A stretch of 39,722 bases of DNA from NCBI GenBank assembly GCA_945900945.1, contig CAMDKL010000041.1, positions 1 through 39,722 on the forward strand. Reading direction: 5' to 3'. The stretch is from Pirellula staleyi DSM 6068 (lineage in GTDB: Bacteria; Planctomycetota; Planctomycetia; Pirellulales; Pirellulaceae). The notes below the pieces were generated by a model. The model did not search any database and was not told the DNA's origin. It saw only the letters and a list, made by a program, of their open reading frames with translations. Made by a program: the position numbers and the translations under genes. Shown here one piece after another: positions 18,601 to 26,588 of the stretch. The stretch's first letter is position 1, and the number at the start of each line of letters is the position of its first letter.

Positions 18601-18750
18601 CATTTTGGCCATCGCTTGTTCGGGCGTTAACGGAGGGCCCGGGAGAGCAGACTGCCTGCGGGGGATGAAGTCGTCGGCAACTGTGATGGGAACCATTCCC
18701 AAGAAAGCGACGAACAAAACGCAGCGACGAATTTTCTGAATGGCTCGCAC
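15649..18750 (-). CDS. PVC-type heme-binding protein: beta-propeller, HEAT repeats, cytochrome c domain
   Basis: 1033 residues from a GTG at 18750, supported by AGGA 7 nt upstream. A signal peptide (CVLFVAFLGMVPITVA) leads into a dehydrogenase-like propeller domain (about 45-390) with PPGFRVELVASEPALQNPVA, MAFDDRGRIYVTESFEYP, ILEDKDGDG and DVWFMPVAQKVGPDGCLYVL. A helical HEAT-repeat region (about 400-860) follows, then a c-type cytochrome domain with CGQCH at 890-894 and a probable axial Met at SLMPEG (M986). This is the architecture of planctomycete 'PVC-type heme-binding CxxCH proteins', thought to be periplasmic dehydrogenases or electron-transfer proteins. Upstream of and co-directional with the DUF1549/DUF1501 pair; the substrate is unknown. 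Confidence 0.9.
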   Translation of the reverse strand: MRAIQKIRRCVLFVAFLGMVPITVADDFIPRRQSALPGPPLTPEQAMAKMTLPPGFRVELVASEPALQNPVAMAFDDRGRIYVTESFEYPRREPGPGRDRIKILEDKDGDGLAETVTVFAEGLNIPSGIAVGHGGVWVANAPDLLFMQDTDGDDVADKQTVIVTGFGRDDTHELPNALTWGPDGCLYGLNGVFNRSVVKQDDRVFDFTCALFRIDPITKKFDLFCEGTSNPWGVAFDHEGSAFISACVIDHLWHLTESAYYLRQGGPYPPHTWFADSIVKHQHQMAAYCGIEYFDSPAYPKQYRDKLYMGNIHGGCLNCDRVERSGATYKGFGEPDFLTANDVWFMPVAQKVGPDGCLYVLDWYDRYHCYQDANADPKGVDRGHGRLYRIVHEKRPEPKVADFSKLSNAELEGLLSDENIFNRQRSQLELQERRVVSKDSECARRLQAVVLNSDSPLKVRMHALWSLIGSGTLPTDFLNQLLDNSSPELRAWGARTAGRQKSREPSTIERMKKIAIDKDPRVRLQASIAAPKMAFGQTASVDNVRQQISVLRNSSNDPILPRVVWQNLLPHLLEQQSLIMESLLQNVGDPEDLLRDMAPRIASRLVSEVKPTIADQPSKRAVDSVLQLASGLSEKQPNLSAAVLESLLAKTRTGEIKNEALSPVLKQWLASNAEKNSFHAIGETSLESMTSLQKAILSVRLLCANPEAIETARKIVLTTRVDGALRKQMLQAVIPIQPKVASEALHQLLEDLKSQRTVDVGYADAAMDAGISLASEEDTVKLVASLPSLKSNVQAAIAERMCRRIDTAQALLSQIVDGKLRKELISPNRIRLLAADSNEGIRSSVAKIWGQINLETTRERDEVVTRMGNLLRRDARGDAERGLVVYDRICGQCHLMNGRGYEVGPNITANGRGSYEQLLVSVFNPSLVIGDAYKSVTLRTVDGTVFTGLLVEKSDKRTVIKVQGGKEETIPAEDIEEFKQDKKSLMPEGVENQMTTQELADLFALLTLEGPPSAKENAKISGTPENLHSKKRP

Positions 18751-18890
18751 TTCAAAATCCTAGCAGAAAGGGACGGACAACCGCGCTTGATTGTAACTGC
18801 GATTCCTTGGGTTCGCCTTTATCAATCTTGTCAATTTGGCTAAACTGTATTGTGAGTCACCCAAAAATTCAACATGGATTGGAAACCGTT

Positions 18891-19115
18891 ATGTTCGCTA
18901 GCCGCATCGTCTTGACATTGATAGGTCTCGCGTCGCTACCCGCAATTGGAGTGGCTCACGCTGGTCACGGAGATTCTCAAGATGGAAATAGCCTGATGCA
19001 CTACGTGACCAGCCCGTTGCATTTGCTACCTGTTTTGGTTGCAGCGATCCTGCTGGCTGGTCTTTCGTTGCTTGTCCCGCGGAGCAAGCGATTGTCGCGT
19101 AACACAGGCTGCTAG
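18891..19115 (+). CDS. Small His-containing membrane protein, unknown
   Basis: 74 residues from the ATG at 18891, the start that places a signal-like segment (VLTLIGLASLPAIGVAHA) at the N-terminus. It is followed by HAGHGDSQDG, a short loop, and a C-terminal membrane helix (LLPVLVAAILLAGLSLLV) with a basic tail. The AHAGHG motif resembles the processed N-terminus of HupE/UreJ-type and other metal-linked small membrane proteins, but the rest is too short to assign. It is divergent from the PVC cytochrome gene across about 140 bp. Confidence 0.6.
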   Translation: MFASRIVLTLIGLASLPAIGVAHAGHGDSQDGNSLMHYVTSPLHLLPVLVAAILLAGLSLLVPRSKRLSRNTGC

Positions 19116-19142
19116 CCCTGAATATTCACAGGGTATTAATTG

Positions 19143-19161
19143 ATCAGCCATTGGGTGTTAG
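19143..19161. repeat. REP-like element, variant class (AGCCATTGGG core)
   Basis: ATCAGCCATTGGGTGTTAG in the spacer between the small membrane protein and the TPR gene. The same 19-mer with one change is at 33038-33056. The 150-bp spacer 19116-19266 holds no gene. Confidence 0.6.
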
Positions 19162-19266
19162 GCCACCAAAACCAGTCCTTGTTTAGATTCGGCGATAAAC
19201 CTGGGGAGATTGGTCCAATCCATTTCGAATTTTGTGGATTTCTTGTCGGCTGTGCCAATTGAACCG

Positions 19267-20313
19267 TTATTTTTCGAGCCAAGGGGATGTTGGATACAGT
19301 TTCGACAGCCGACTTTTTGTTTCCGTTGCTCGCTGGTTCTCTCCGATCATGGGCCAAAGTTTGGAAAGATGGTATAGGGCTTCGGCGTGGGCGTTCGGCT
19401 CGTTGGCGTATAATAAATCCGTCTTGAGATAGGCCAAGATGGCTTCGTCGTTGTTGCCTGCCGCCTGTAAAATTCCGCCTAGGGCGTTGAACAATTCGGA
19501 AAACAAATCGGAATCGGTCGAGTCCCCCTCGTCGACCAATTTCTCCAAAGCCGCAATAGCTTCGGGGGACTTTCCATCGGCAGCATCGCAACGAATCAAC
19601 GCCAGAACGGCCAATTTTTTGAATTTTAGCGATTCCGAATCGGCCAATTGAGCTTGAGTCACGACATCGAATTTGGGTCTCGCTTCAGGTGTTTGCTTAT
19701 TGGCTAGGAGAGCTTTACCAGTCAAATAGCTTCCTTTCACTTTGAGCTCGGGGAAAGTCGACGCGGCCAAAACACTGAAATACTTCGCCGCTTGATCCGG
19801 CGTTCCGGAAGCCATCGCCAGATCACCTAGCTTTTCGGACGCCAAATAAAACAAGTGTGATGTCCTGTTGTCCTTTATCCAATCGAGAAGCAATTTGCTT
19901 GCTGCAGCCGCGTTCCCTTTTCCTCGCAGCGCATTCAGGGCAACGAGATACCCTTTGAAAAACTGGTAGTCCTGCTTGATATCTTCGGTTTTGAACCCAT
20001 CTTTTGGACACTTCTGAAATTCCGTGATGGCCTCGTCCAAGAGCCCCTGCACGATCAAATCTTTGGCGCGCGAGAGCTGTTGCGGCTCGCCATCAAAAAC
20101 GACGCGAGCGATTTGGGGGGTATCGAAACTTTGATTAGCACCCCGAACTTCAATCACCACCTTGTCCTTTGTACGCTCGACGATTTTTCCAGTAACGCCA
20201 ATTCCAGTGAGCGGAAAGACTCTGTCCTGAGACCAAGCAGTCGCAGCGAACAAGGCGACTACCGCTATCGCGACTTGAGTAACAAAAAAACGTACGGTAT
20301 TCGTGAGGTGCAT
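19267..20313 (-). CDS. Exported TPR-repeat protein
   Basis: About 348 residues from the ATG at 20313 (the frame extends to 20367). That ATG places a clean signal peptide (FFVTQVAIAVVALFAATAWSQ) at the N-terminus. The first 60 mature residues look like a small beta domain (GVTGKIVERTKDKVVIEVRG). The rest is helical with TPR-like pairs (KDLIVQGLLDEAITEFQKCP, LASEKLGDLAMASGTPDQAA, KYFSVLAASTFPELKVKGSY). No catalytic motif is seen, so this is likely a periplasmic scaffold. It lies about 110 bp downstream of a much larger TPR protein on the same strand; the two probably form a unit. Confidence 0.8.
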   Translation of the reverse strand: MHLTNTVRFFVTQVAIAVVALFAATAWSQDRVFPLTGIGVTGKIVERTKDKVVIEVRGANQSFDTPQIARVVFDGEPQQLSRAKDLIVQGLLDEAITEFQKCPKDGFKTEDIKQDYQFFKGYLVALNALRGKGNAAAASKLLLDWIKDNRTSHLFYLASEKLGDLAMASGTPDQAAKYFSVLAASTFPELKVKGSYLTGKALLANKQTPEARPKFDVVTQAQLADSESLKFKKLAVLALIRCDAADGKSPEAIAALEKLVDEGDSTDSDLFSELFNALGGILQAAGNNDEAILAYLKTDLLYANEPNAHAEALYHLSKLWPMIGENQRATETKSRLSKLYPTSPWLEK

Positions 20314-20423
20314 GGGTTGTTCTCTCGTCAAAAAAAGTTGATCGATTGCAATGTTTTTGGGGACCACGTCAAGGACTGGGGGAGTCAGAGCCTGGACCAG
20401 GCTTCTTCGTGTCGGCCTCCGAT

Positions 20424-23400
20424 TTAAAACTCTTTCAGTCCAATGGTGGGTTTCCCAAGGTTTTGCTGAATCTCGCGAAGCAGCTTTTCAAAATTCACTC
20501 GAATCTCTGGCGAACCAAGATCAGGATAAGCCTGAAACGTTTGTCGAATATCGGCCAAGGCCTGTTCAGTCCCCTTTTTCTTTTGGTCGGGATTCGATTG
20601 GGAACGGGCAATGTCTAGTCGGCATTTGGCCACGTTGAGCCTGGACTCAAAAAAGATTTCCGTAAAGTCATTGACTCGAGGGGCAGTACGCTTGCCGATT
20701 TCACCCCAGCCCCAAACTAGATTCGTCTTTTTCGCGTTTGGCTCGGTTCCAAGCAACGCTTTCTTCAGTAATTCAGTCTCTTTTCCGTTTGACCACAACT
20801 GTAGATTTCTAGCTGCCTCGACCTGAAACGAAAGGTTGTTTGAATTCGCAGTTAGCATTTGCAAAAATAAAGCATGCGATTCCTCGAATTTGCCTGCACC
20901 ACTCTTGGCCAATGCCAATCGAAACTTAAATTCTTCGGGTTTGCGTTTTGCATTGATCAATTCGGAGTCTGGCTTGGCCGCAACTTTACTAAAGGCCGCT
21001 TCGGCAATGACCATCAGTGGCTTTCCGTTGGCTGCTAGAATTGGATTTTTGAGCAGTGCCAAAATAGAACTGCCCGCCGAATCCAGAATCGCGACATCGG
21101 AACTAACGGAGACCAATTGCTGAATCAATACACCGTATGCGGTAGCCAGCTTGGCTTGTTCTTCGCTACTCTTACTTGACTCCAATTTCAATTGCAGTTT
21201 AATCCTTAGATTATTGAGTGCGCTGGTCAGAAGTGAATCATCCTCTGCCGACAACTCTTTCATATTCTGAACGACTTGAGTCACATTTTCTGTCGAAAGC
21301 TCTTGTTTGCCGCTTCCGGCCGTCTGAACCATCGCTTGCAATTTGAGCCGATAGGCTTCGAGTTTGAGACTGGGCTCCAAATCCTTGACGGTATTCACCA
21401 AGCCAATCGCCCCTTTGGATGGAGCGTCGATAATCAACAGCGCCTCGTCGATCCGGTCGGACATTAAATAGATACTGGCCAGAGCGTTAACTCCGGCCAC
21501 AGCGTTTTTGTCAGCCCGGCCTGCGACCATCGCGTCCCATGTCGATCGCAATAGTTTTTCCGCACGCTGCTTGAGGCCTTGCTCTTCTGCAGTTTCGTCA
21601 GTTTTGTTTTTCCGATGTTCGACGGCTGCTTGTTGGTATTCTCCCCAAAGAATCTGGCCGAGCATGCTAGCACCTCCGCCACTGGCGTTACCTTGCCCGA
21701 GGGCAATGTGCTTTTCTGCATCCTCATAGCGTTTGTGGATCAAGTCCAATTTAACCAGGAGGTCGATCGCATTCTGAGCTTCATCCGATGCTGGGTCGAT
21801 AACGTTCAGTTGGTTTACAATTCGAACCAGGATTGGAACGAACGCGAGCTGTCGGTCGACTGGAATCTTAGAAATGATATTGCCCAGCCCCATTAGTGCG
21901 AAGCCGCCACACTTTTGAGCCTTGTCAGTCCCCCTGCCGGAAACCAGCAACTCCTGTGACAAGGCAACCGCCTCCCAATAGCGTTCGGTTCGTAGATGCA
22001 AGTAAGCCAACAAGAATTTGGCTTCCAGGAATTCGTCGCGTGGATCCGTGTCGCGATGCATGCGCAACGCACGTTGGTAGAGATCGATCGATTGCTTTCG
22101 GTCTCGCAACGCATCGTCTTGGATGGTTTGGATTTGAGCTTGGATTGGTCCTTTGTTGGCTGCGTCCACTGTCTCGAGCTGTTGTTGCAGAATGGAGAGC
22201 GGCGATTCAACGGATTCCGCGCGGTCCAGTCGTTCGCGGGCTGATTTTATTGTATCCGCCCAAGCTTTGGTGGCTGGTATTTTGTCATCCACCTTTTCAA
22301 CCACTTCGATTCCCAGCTCGCTTAGGCTTTTTTTTGCTTTTGCAAGATGAGGCCCTTTTTTCTTGATATACCCTTGGAGCAAGTCGCGGGCGGCTTTTCG
22401 ATTGCTTTTGAACTTGGCGTCGTCTTTCTTTTCGTCGAGAGTCTTGGACCAGGCCAAGCGTGCTTCCGCGACTGCAAGTTGCAGATCGAGCCACTCAGGA
22501 TCATCGCGTTCCCTGGCTGTCGCAGTTTTGAGAGCATCCTCGCCTCGTTGAATGGCCGCCTCGTATTTTGCGGCCTTTTCGGTCGCGTCCATTCGTACGA
22601 TTCCAGCGATCGCTTGAACTCGATACGTTCGAAAAATCCCCTCGCCTTCATTGTCCGCGACACGGGTATAGCTATTTCGAGCTTCGTCCAATTTCCCAAG
22701 CTGGGATTGAATCTCTGCCACGTATTTCAAGCTCAACATGCGCCGTCCCACTTCCTGCGGGCCGGTGGTCTTTTCGATTAAGGAGTTAAAACTCGATTCC
22801 GATTTCTCAAGCCACTTTCGCCATTCTGGGTTGCTGGGACTGTAGGTTTGGCCTATGAATTCCATCGTCTTTGCCTGCAGGATTTGGGATTGGCGATATT
22901 CTCGTTGGTATTGGTCTCTCAGCTCGGTCAAATCCTTTAAATCCTTTCCCTCTATTTCGATCGACTTTAGTTTGTCGCCTGCCATGGACGTTAGGATTGG
23001 TTTAAGTTCTTCGGTGACTTGGTTGTACAGTTCGAGTGCTTCGGTATAGGCCTGACGCGCTTTGGATTGCCAACTATCGGAGGAAATAACGTTTTCCGGC
23101 TTCTTGCTTTCGTCCAGTGCCGATTGAGCTCGATCTAGCAGCAAGTCGCCCAATTTAGTTTGCGTTTCGCTGCGCCGAGAATGGGCTGGAGCTGCAGCCA
23201 AAAATTCTCTGTAACCTTTTTCGATCGCAGCGATGCGCTCGTCGCGTTGTTGCGGTGTCTTGACGTTTCGTAGGGACTCCTGCATTAAAATGACTCGCTC
23301 GAGCGGCAGGTCCATTTTCATACTTGCTGGCAAGCGGTTCTTGGCAGCAGAGATCTCTAAATACTTGAGCCCCTGATCGTAGTAGCCCTCTTCTCGTAGT

Positions 23401-23618
23401 CGATTGAGAAAGCGTTTGGCAGGCTCCTCTGCAAAGGCGGTTGGCGATAGCGTGAGCCAAGTCAATACAGCCAAGCCAGTAAGGGCGAAACGCCAAACCT
23501 GAGCCGCAGGCGCTAGCCGCGATGACTCCCATTGCCAATCCATCGCGGCTCGCGCCTGCGGCTCAAGAAATATCGCCATTGGCTCAAGCGAAAATGGGTC
23601 AGCAGTTGACGATGGCAT
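20424..23618 (-). CDS. Large exported TPR-repeat protein
   Basis: About 1064 residues from the ATG at 23618, which has AGGG some 9 nt upstream. Two alternatives exist: a GTG at 23693 and an ATG at 23543. The ATG at 23543 would start the protein immediately before the hydrophobic leader (WRFALTGLAVLTWLTLSPTAFA). The mature protein is almost entirely helical, Lys/Glu/Ala/Leu-rich, with many TPR-like segments (RDSLQRALRMHRDTDP-like helices, YWEAVALSQELLVSGRG, EDAEKHIALGQGNASGGGAS) and no enzyme motif. A REP-like hairpin lies inside the 5' coding end (23501-23565). It is followed by the smaller TPR gene and preceded by larC, all on the minus strand. Confidence 0.8.
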   Translation of the reverse strand: MPSSTADPFSLEPMAIFLEPQARAAMDWQWESSRLAPAAQVWRFALTGLAVLTWLTLSPTAFAEEPAKRFLNRLREEGYYDQGLKYLEISAAKNRLPASMKMDLPLERVILMQESLRNVKTPQQRDERIAAIEKGYREFLAAAPAHSRRSETQTKLGDLLLDRAQSALDESKKPENVISSDSWQSKARQAYTEALELYNQVTEELKPILTSMAGDKLKSIEIEGKDLKDLTELRDQYQREYRQSQILQAKTMEFIGQTYSPSNPEWRKWLEKSESSFNSLIEKTTGPQEVGRRMLSLKYVAEIQSQLGKLDEARNSYTRVADNEGEGIFRTYRVQAIAGIVRMDATEKAAKYEAAIQRGEDALKTATARERDDPEWLDLQLAVAEARLAWSKTLDEKKDDAKFKSNRKAARDLLQGYIKKKGPHLAKAKKSLSELGIEVVEKVDDKIPATKAWADTIKSARERLDRAESVESPLSILQQQLETVDAANKGPIQAQIQTIQDDALRDRKQSIDLYQRALRMHRDTDPRDEFLEAKFLLAYLHLRTERYWEAVALSQELLVSGRGTDKAQKCGGFALMGLGNIISKIPVDRQLAFVPILVRIVNQLNVIDPASDEAQNAIDLLVKLDLIHKRYEDAEKHIALGQGNASGGGASMLGQILWGEYQQAAVEHRKNKTDETAEEQGLKQRAEKLLRSTWDAMVAGRADKNAVAGVNALASIYLMSDRIDEALLIIDAPSKGAIGLVNTVKDLEPSLKLEAYRLKLQAMVQTAGSGKQELSTENVTQVVQNMKELSAEDDSLLTSALNNLRIKLQLKLESSKSSEEQAKLATAYGVLIQQLVSVSSDVAILDSAGSSILALLKNPILAANGKPLMVIAEAAFSKVAAKPDSELINAKRKPEEFKFRLALAKSGAGKFEESHALFLQMLTANSNNLSFQVEAARNLQLWSNGKETELLKKALLGTEPNAKKTNLVWGWGEIGKRTAPRVNDFTEIFFESRLNVAKCRLDIARSQSNPDQKKKGTEQALADIRQTFQAYPDLGSPEIRVNFEKLLREIQQNLGKPTIGLKEF
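23501..23565. repeat. REP-like hairpin inside a coding start region
   Basis: 23501-23524 and 23541-23564 are inverted copies of the class 1 element (24-bp arms, one mismatch) with a 16-nt loop. The left arm begins GAGCCGCAGGCGCTAGCCGC. The element is read in frame as part of the N-terminus of the large TPR protein, and one possible start codon (ATG at 23543) sits in it. Confidence 0.85.
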
Positions 23619-23733
23619 GAGTGAAACCCTGATTAGCAATCTGTTTGCCTCCGCCCATTCGTACAGGCAGCAGAACAAGACGAGGACGACCACCTAGATT
23701 ATAGCCCATAATCACCAAAGGATAGCCATTCAA

Positions 23734-25107
23734 TTAGGAATCCCATTCACGCTGGAAAGGAAATTCCAACTCTACGCAATTGTTTGCAACGGAATCCAGT
23801 TCATCCTCGACTGCCGCTTGCCGAAAAACGGCGTTGACATTGTCGAGCTCAATGATGCCATCTATTAAATCCGATGCGTTATTGAGAAAAGGTGCATCGG
23901 TGGCATCAACCATCGCAACGGGAGCAATATTATTGGAGTTTTCACGATAGCATTCGGTGACTTTGCCGACGACTTCGGTCAATCGCAAGTCAAAGGTGGC
24001 GGCGATTTTACTGCAGTCGTCATACTCTGGCGAGAAGTCGATATCGCCCGAAGGTCTTTTCGAAACTTTGCCGGCGACAATACCCCAAGGCGTTCTCACG
24101 TCGACGGCAGCTCTCGGCAGTACCGTCCGAGCTTGTGTACGATAACGAATCCCCAGAGTCCCGGTCTGTTGAAACAGAATGGATTCCATGGCGTGTCGGT
24201 CTTGAGGATTAGCAATCACCGTGATCAAGGTCCCGGGCCGGTTCTTCTTCATTTGGATCGGGACCGAAAAGACATCCAGCGCACCGGCCTTCCAAAGCTG
24301 CTCGATTGCAAATCCGATCTGCTCTCCGGTAACGTCATCTAGATTGGACTCCATGATCAAGATCGAATCGTCACGATTCTGCTTAGGTTTCAAATCATTT
24401 CCGATCAATATCCTGAGTAAGTTAGGGCGATCAGGCATGTCCTTTCTGCCAGCTCCGTAACCGATGCGTCCAACTTGCATCGGGGGCATTGGCCCAAACT
24501 CAGTAGCAAGCTCAGTTACGATCGCAGCACCGGTTGGCGTCGTCATTTCCATTGGGATCTGCGTCGGAGCAATCGGAACTCCCATGAGCAATTCTGCGGT
24601 CGCAGGTGCGGGAACACTGACTAAGCCGTGGGCAATGCGCACTTGACCCGCTCCGGTTGGGACCGATGAAGCGTACGCTCGTTCGATTTGCAGCGAATCC
24701 CAAGCGACCGAAACCCCAAGGATATCCACAATGGAATCGATAGCTCCTACCTCATGAAACTGGACACGATCGATGGTCGTTCCGTGCACTTTGGCTTCCG
24801 CTCGAGCAATTCTTTCGAAGAGTCGCATCGCCAAGTCTTTGGCTCCAGAAGAGATCCTTGCCCTTCGCAACAAGGAAAGAATATCCCTCAGATACCGATG
24901 AGCGTGCTCCGGCGGATGGTCGATCGTTAGCAGTTTGCCCCGAAAGCCGCGTCTAGTGGTATTCGCGATCGCAATCCGTACGTCACCTAAATCCATTGAG
25001 GCGACTGCGGTTTGCACCGCGGACAATTCGGCACCTACATCAATGAGCGCGCCCAAGGTCATGTCACCGCTAATTCCGCTAAAGCAATCAAAATACGCAA
25101 TCTGCAT
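23734..25107 (-). CDS. larC: Nickel-pincer cofactor biosynthesis protein LarC
   Basis: 457 residues, in the range of full-length LarC. The start MQIAYFDCFSGISGDMTLGA has the DCFSGISGDM signature. It is followed by HAHRYLRDIL and VHFHEVGAIDSIVDILG-type motifs (here VQFHEVGAIDSIVD), MGVPIAPTQIPMEMTTPTG, and LIMESNLDDVTGEQIGFAIE. LarC inserts nickel into the pyridinium-dithiocarboxylate cofactor made by LarB and LarE, used by lactate racemase and related enzymes. In Lactobacillus plantarum LarC is made by a ribosomal frameshift between two ORFs; here both halves are in one continuous frame. No larA, larB or larE is in this window. Confidence 0.9.
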   Translation of the reverse strand: MQIAYFDCFSGISGDMTLGALIDVGAELSAVQTAVASMDLGDVRIAIANTTRRGFRGKLLTIDHPPEHAHRYLRDILSLLRRARISSGAKDLAMRLFERIARAEAKVHGTTIDRVQFHEVGAIDSIVDILGVSVAWDSLQIERAYASSVPTGAGQVRIAHGLVSVPAPATAELLMGVPIAPTQIPMEMTTPTGAAIVTELATEFGPMPPMQVGRIGYGAGRKDMPDRPNLLRILIGNDLKPKQNRDDSILIMESNLDDVTGEQIGFAIEQLWKAGALDVFSVPIQMKKNRPGTLITVIANPQDRHAMESILFQQTGTLGIRYRTQARTVLPRAAVDVRTPWGIVAGKVSKRPSGDIDFSPEYDDCSKIAATFDLRLTEVVGKVTECYRENSNNIAPVAMVDATDAPFLNNASDLIDGIIELDNVNAVFRQAAVEDELDSVANNCVELEFPFQREWDS

Positions 25108-25370
25108 GGTGTAGCTCGTGTTGTTGTTTCAATTTTCGCTTTGTAACCTGTCGAATATTACAGGTATTTTGGCGTTGCCACGGCGACGGGCACCGATATA
25201 CTACGCGAGTCCGGAAACCTACAAGATAGTCGAAAACACGTTGAAGATCATGCAAGGCATTTCCACCGGTAAAACGGTCGGGATTTAGCCTGAACAGATC
25301 GAAACCTGCCGATGGGTTGGCAACGGTCCGTTTTGGGGTTCATTTGCCTTGATATTTGGAGTTAGCTGAA
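25108..25370 (+). promoter_or_regulatory. Spacer upstream of rpmJ with a possible promoter and a 56-codon open frame
   Basis: TTGCCA (25175) and TATACT (25197) are spaced 16 bp apart and could drive rpmJ with a leader of roughly 160 nt. The same stretch is also an open frame from a GTG at 25118 to a TAG at 25286. It encodes PRRRAPIYYASPETYKIVEN and a further 17 residues, which I cannot assign. No other feature is seen. Confidence 0.3.
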
Positions 25371-25523
25371 ATGAAAGTAGTTTCGTCCATTGGGGCGTTA
25401 AAATATCGCCATCCCGACTGCCAAGTGGTTCGCCGCCGCGGTCGTATCTATGTTATATGCAAAAGCAATCCTCGATACAAAGTTCGCCAAGGAATCGCTA
25501 AGAGCAAACGCCGTAAGCGATAA
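25371..25523 (+). CDS. rpmJ: Ribosomal protein bL36, zinc-independent (YkgO-like) type
   Basis: 50 residues, [20 protein letters not shown] through to a basic KSKRRKR tail, with [18 protein letters not shown] in the middle. This is a clear L36. The zinc-binding CxxC...C...H set of the common form is missing: only C17 and C27 are present, as in E. coli YkgO, so it should not need zinc. GGAG lies 9 nt upstream of the ATG. The gene stands apart from the usual ribosomal operon, between larC and an oxidoreductase gene. Confidence 0.93.
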   Translation: MKVVSSIGALKYRHPDCQVVRRRGRIYVICKSNPRYKVRQGIAKSKRRKR

Positions 25524-25559
25524 TCGATCCGATCCTACAACAGCCATTGGTTTGTTGCT

Positions 25560-26570
25560 ATGAAATTGAGAATCGGAGTTATCGGGCAGGGTCGCGACTG
25601 GCAGTCGCGGTATCTACCCACTCTTCGATCTATGCGAGATCGATTTCAAGTCGTTGGCGTCTACAACAGTGTTTCGGTGCTCGCAGACGCCGCTGCACGC
25701 GATCTCGATGCCGAGAGATTTGATAGTTTTCGTGGCATCTTAGAGAGTCCAGGCCTCGATGCGGTTCTTGTGCTCGAGGACGATTGGTATCAGCTCATGC
25801 CTTTGTTAGCGGCCTGCGATTATGGCAAGGGTGTTTTTTGCGGGGCGGAGCTGAATCTAGATTCCGGTACGGCAAACCATATTCGGGACAGGATCCAAAC
25901 ATCGGGAATTGCGTTCATGACCGAATTCCCTCGTCGTTTTGCTCCGGCAACGTTGCGTCTCAAGGAGTTGATCGCAACTCGACTCGGTAGGCCACGGTTA
26001 TTGTTTTGCCATCGCCGACTCGCCTGCGAAAGCAAAGAGGTTCGAAACGTTCGCTCGCTCGATGCTCGTTCTCAAAGAGAGCTCATCGAGTTAGTTGATT
26101 GGTGTAACTATATTGTCGCGGACGCACCAAGCTGGGTCCAAGCGATTCGGCATTGCACGCCACAATCTACACTGAGTGCCGACTACCAAGTATTGAGTCT
26201 CGGATTTGGCTCGCCCGAAACCGACCCCAAAGGCATCTTGGCTCAAATAAGCTGTGGTGCATATATTCCCGAAGTGTGGCATGAGGCCATCGCGTATCGC
26301 CCACCTGCCGCGATTCAAGTGTGTTGCGAAAAAGGGGTGGCTTTCGTAGATTTGCCGAGCACGCTAGTTTGGTTTGATGAAGCAGGTCGACATCAAGAAA
26401 CACTTGATACGGAGCTTCCGGTTGGCCAGCAGATGTTGGGTCAATTTCATCGAGCGATAACGGCTCTCGTCCGGAAGGCGAGCGACCTCGAGGACACTTG
26501 CCGTGCATTGCGTATTATGGATTTAGCGAAAAAGAGCACCGAGAACCAATGTCGGGTTGCAATCGTTTAG
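25560..26570 (+). CDS. Gfo/Idh/MocA-type oxidoreductase
   Basis: 336 residues with an N-terminal Rossmann fold: MKLRIGVIGQGRDWQSRYLP, with GxGxxW in place of the classic GxGxxG. It then follows the family pattern, with a second strand (FQVVGVYNSVSVLADAAARD), LDAVLVLEDDWYQLMPLL, and a C-terminal alpha/beta domain. The usual EKP motif after strand 5 is replaced by GAELN, so catalysis or cofactor use may be altered. The enzyme appears cytoplasmic (no signal). It lies 36 bp after rpmJ and converges on the zinc-ribbon protein gene with an 18-bp gap. Confidence 0.8.
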   Translation: MKLRIGVIGQGRDWQSRYLPTLRSMRDRFQVVGVYNSVSVLADAAARDLDAERFDSFRGILESPGLDAVLVLEDDWYQLMPLLAACDYGKGVFCGAELNLDSGTANHIRDRIQTSGIAFMTEFPRRFAPATLRLKELIATRLGRPRLLFCHRRLACESKEVRNVRSLDARSQRELIELVDWCNYIVADAPSWVQAIRHCTPQSTLSADYQVLSLGFGSPETDPKGILAQISCGAYIPEVWHEAIAYRPPAAIQVCCEKGVAFVDLPSTLVWFDEAGRHQETLDTELPVGQQMLGQFHRAITALVRKASDLEDTCRALRIMDLAKKSTENQCRVAIV

Positions 26571-26588
26571 CTCCCTGTTTTTCGTGCT

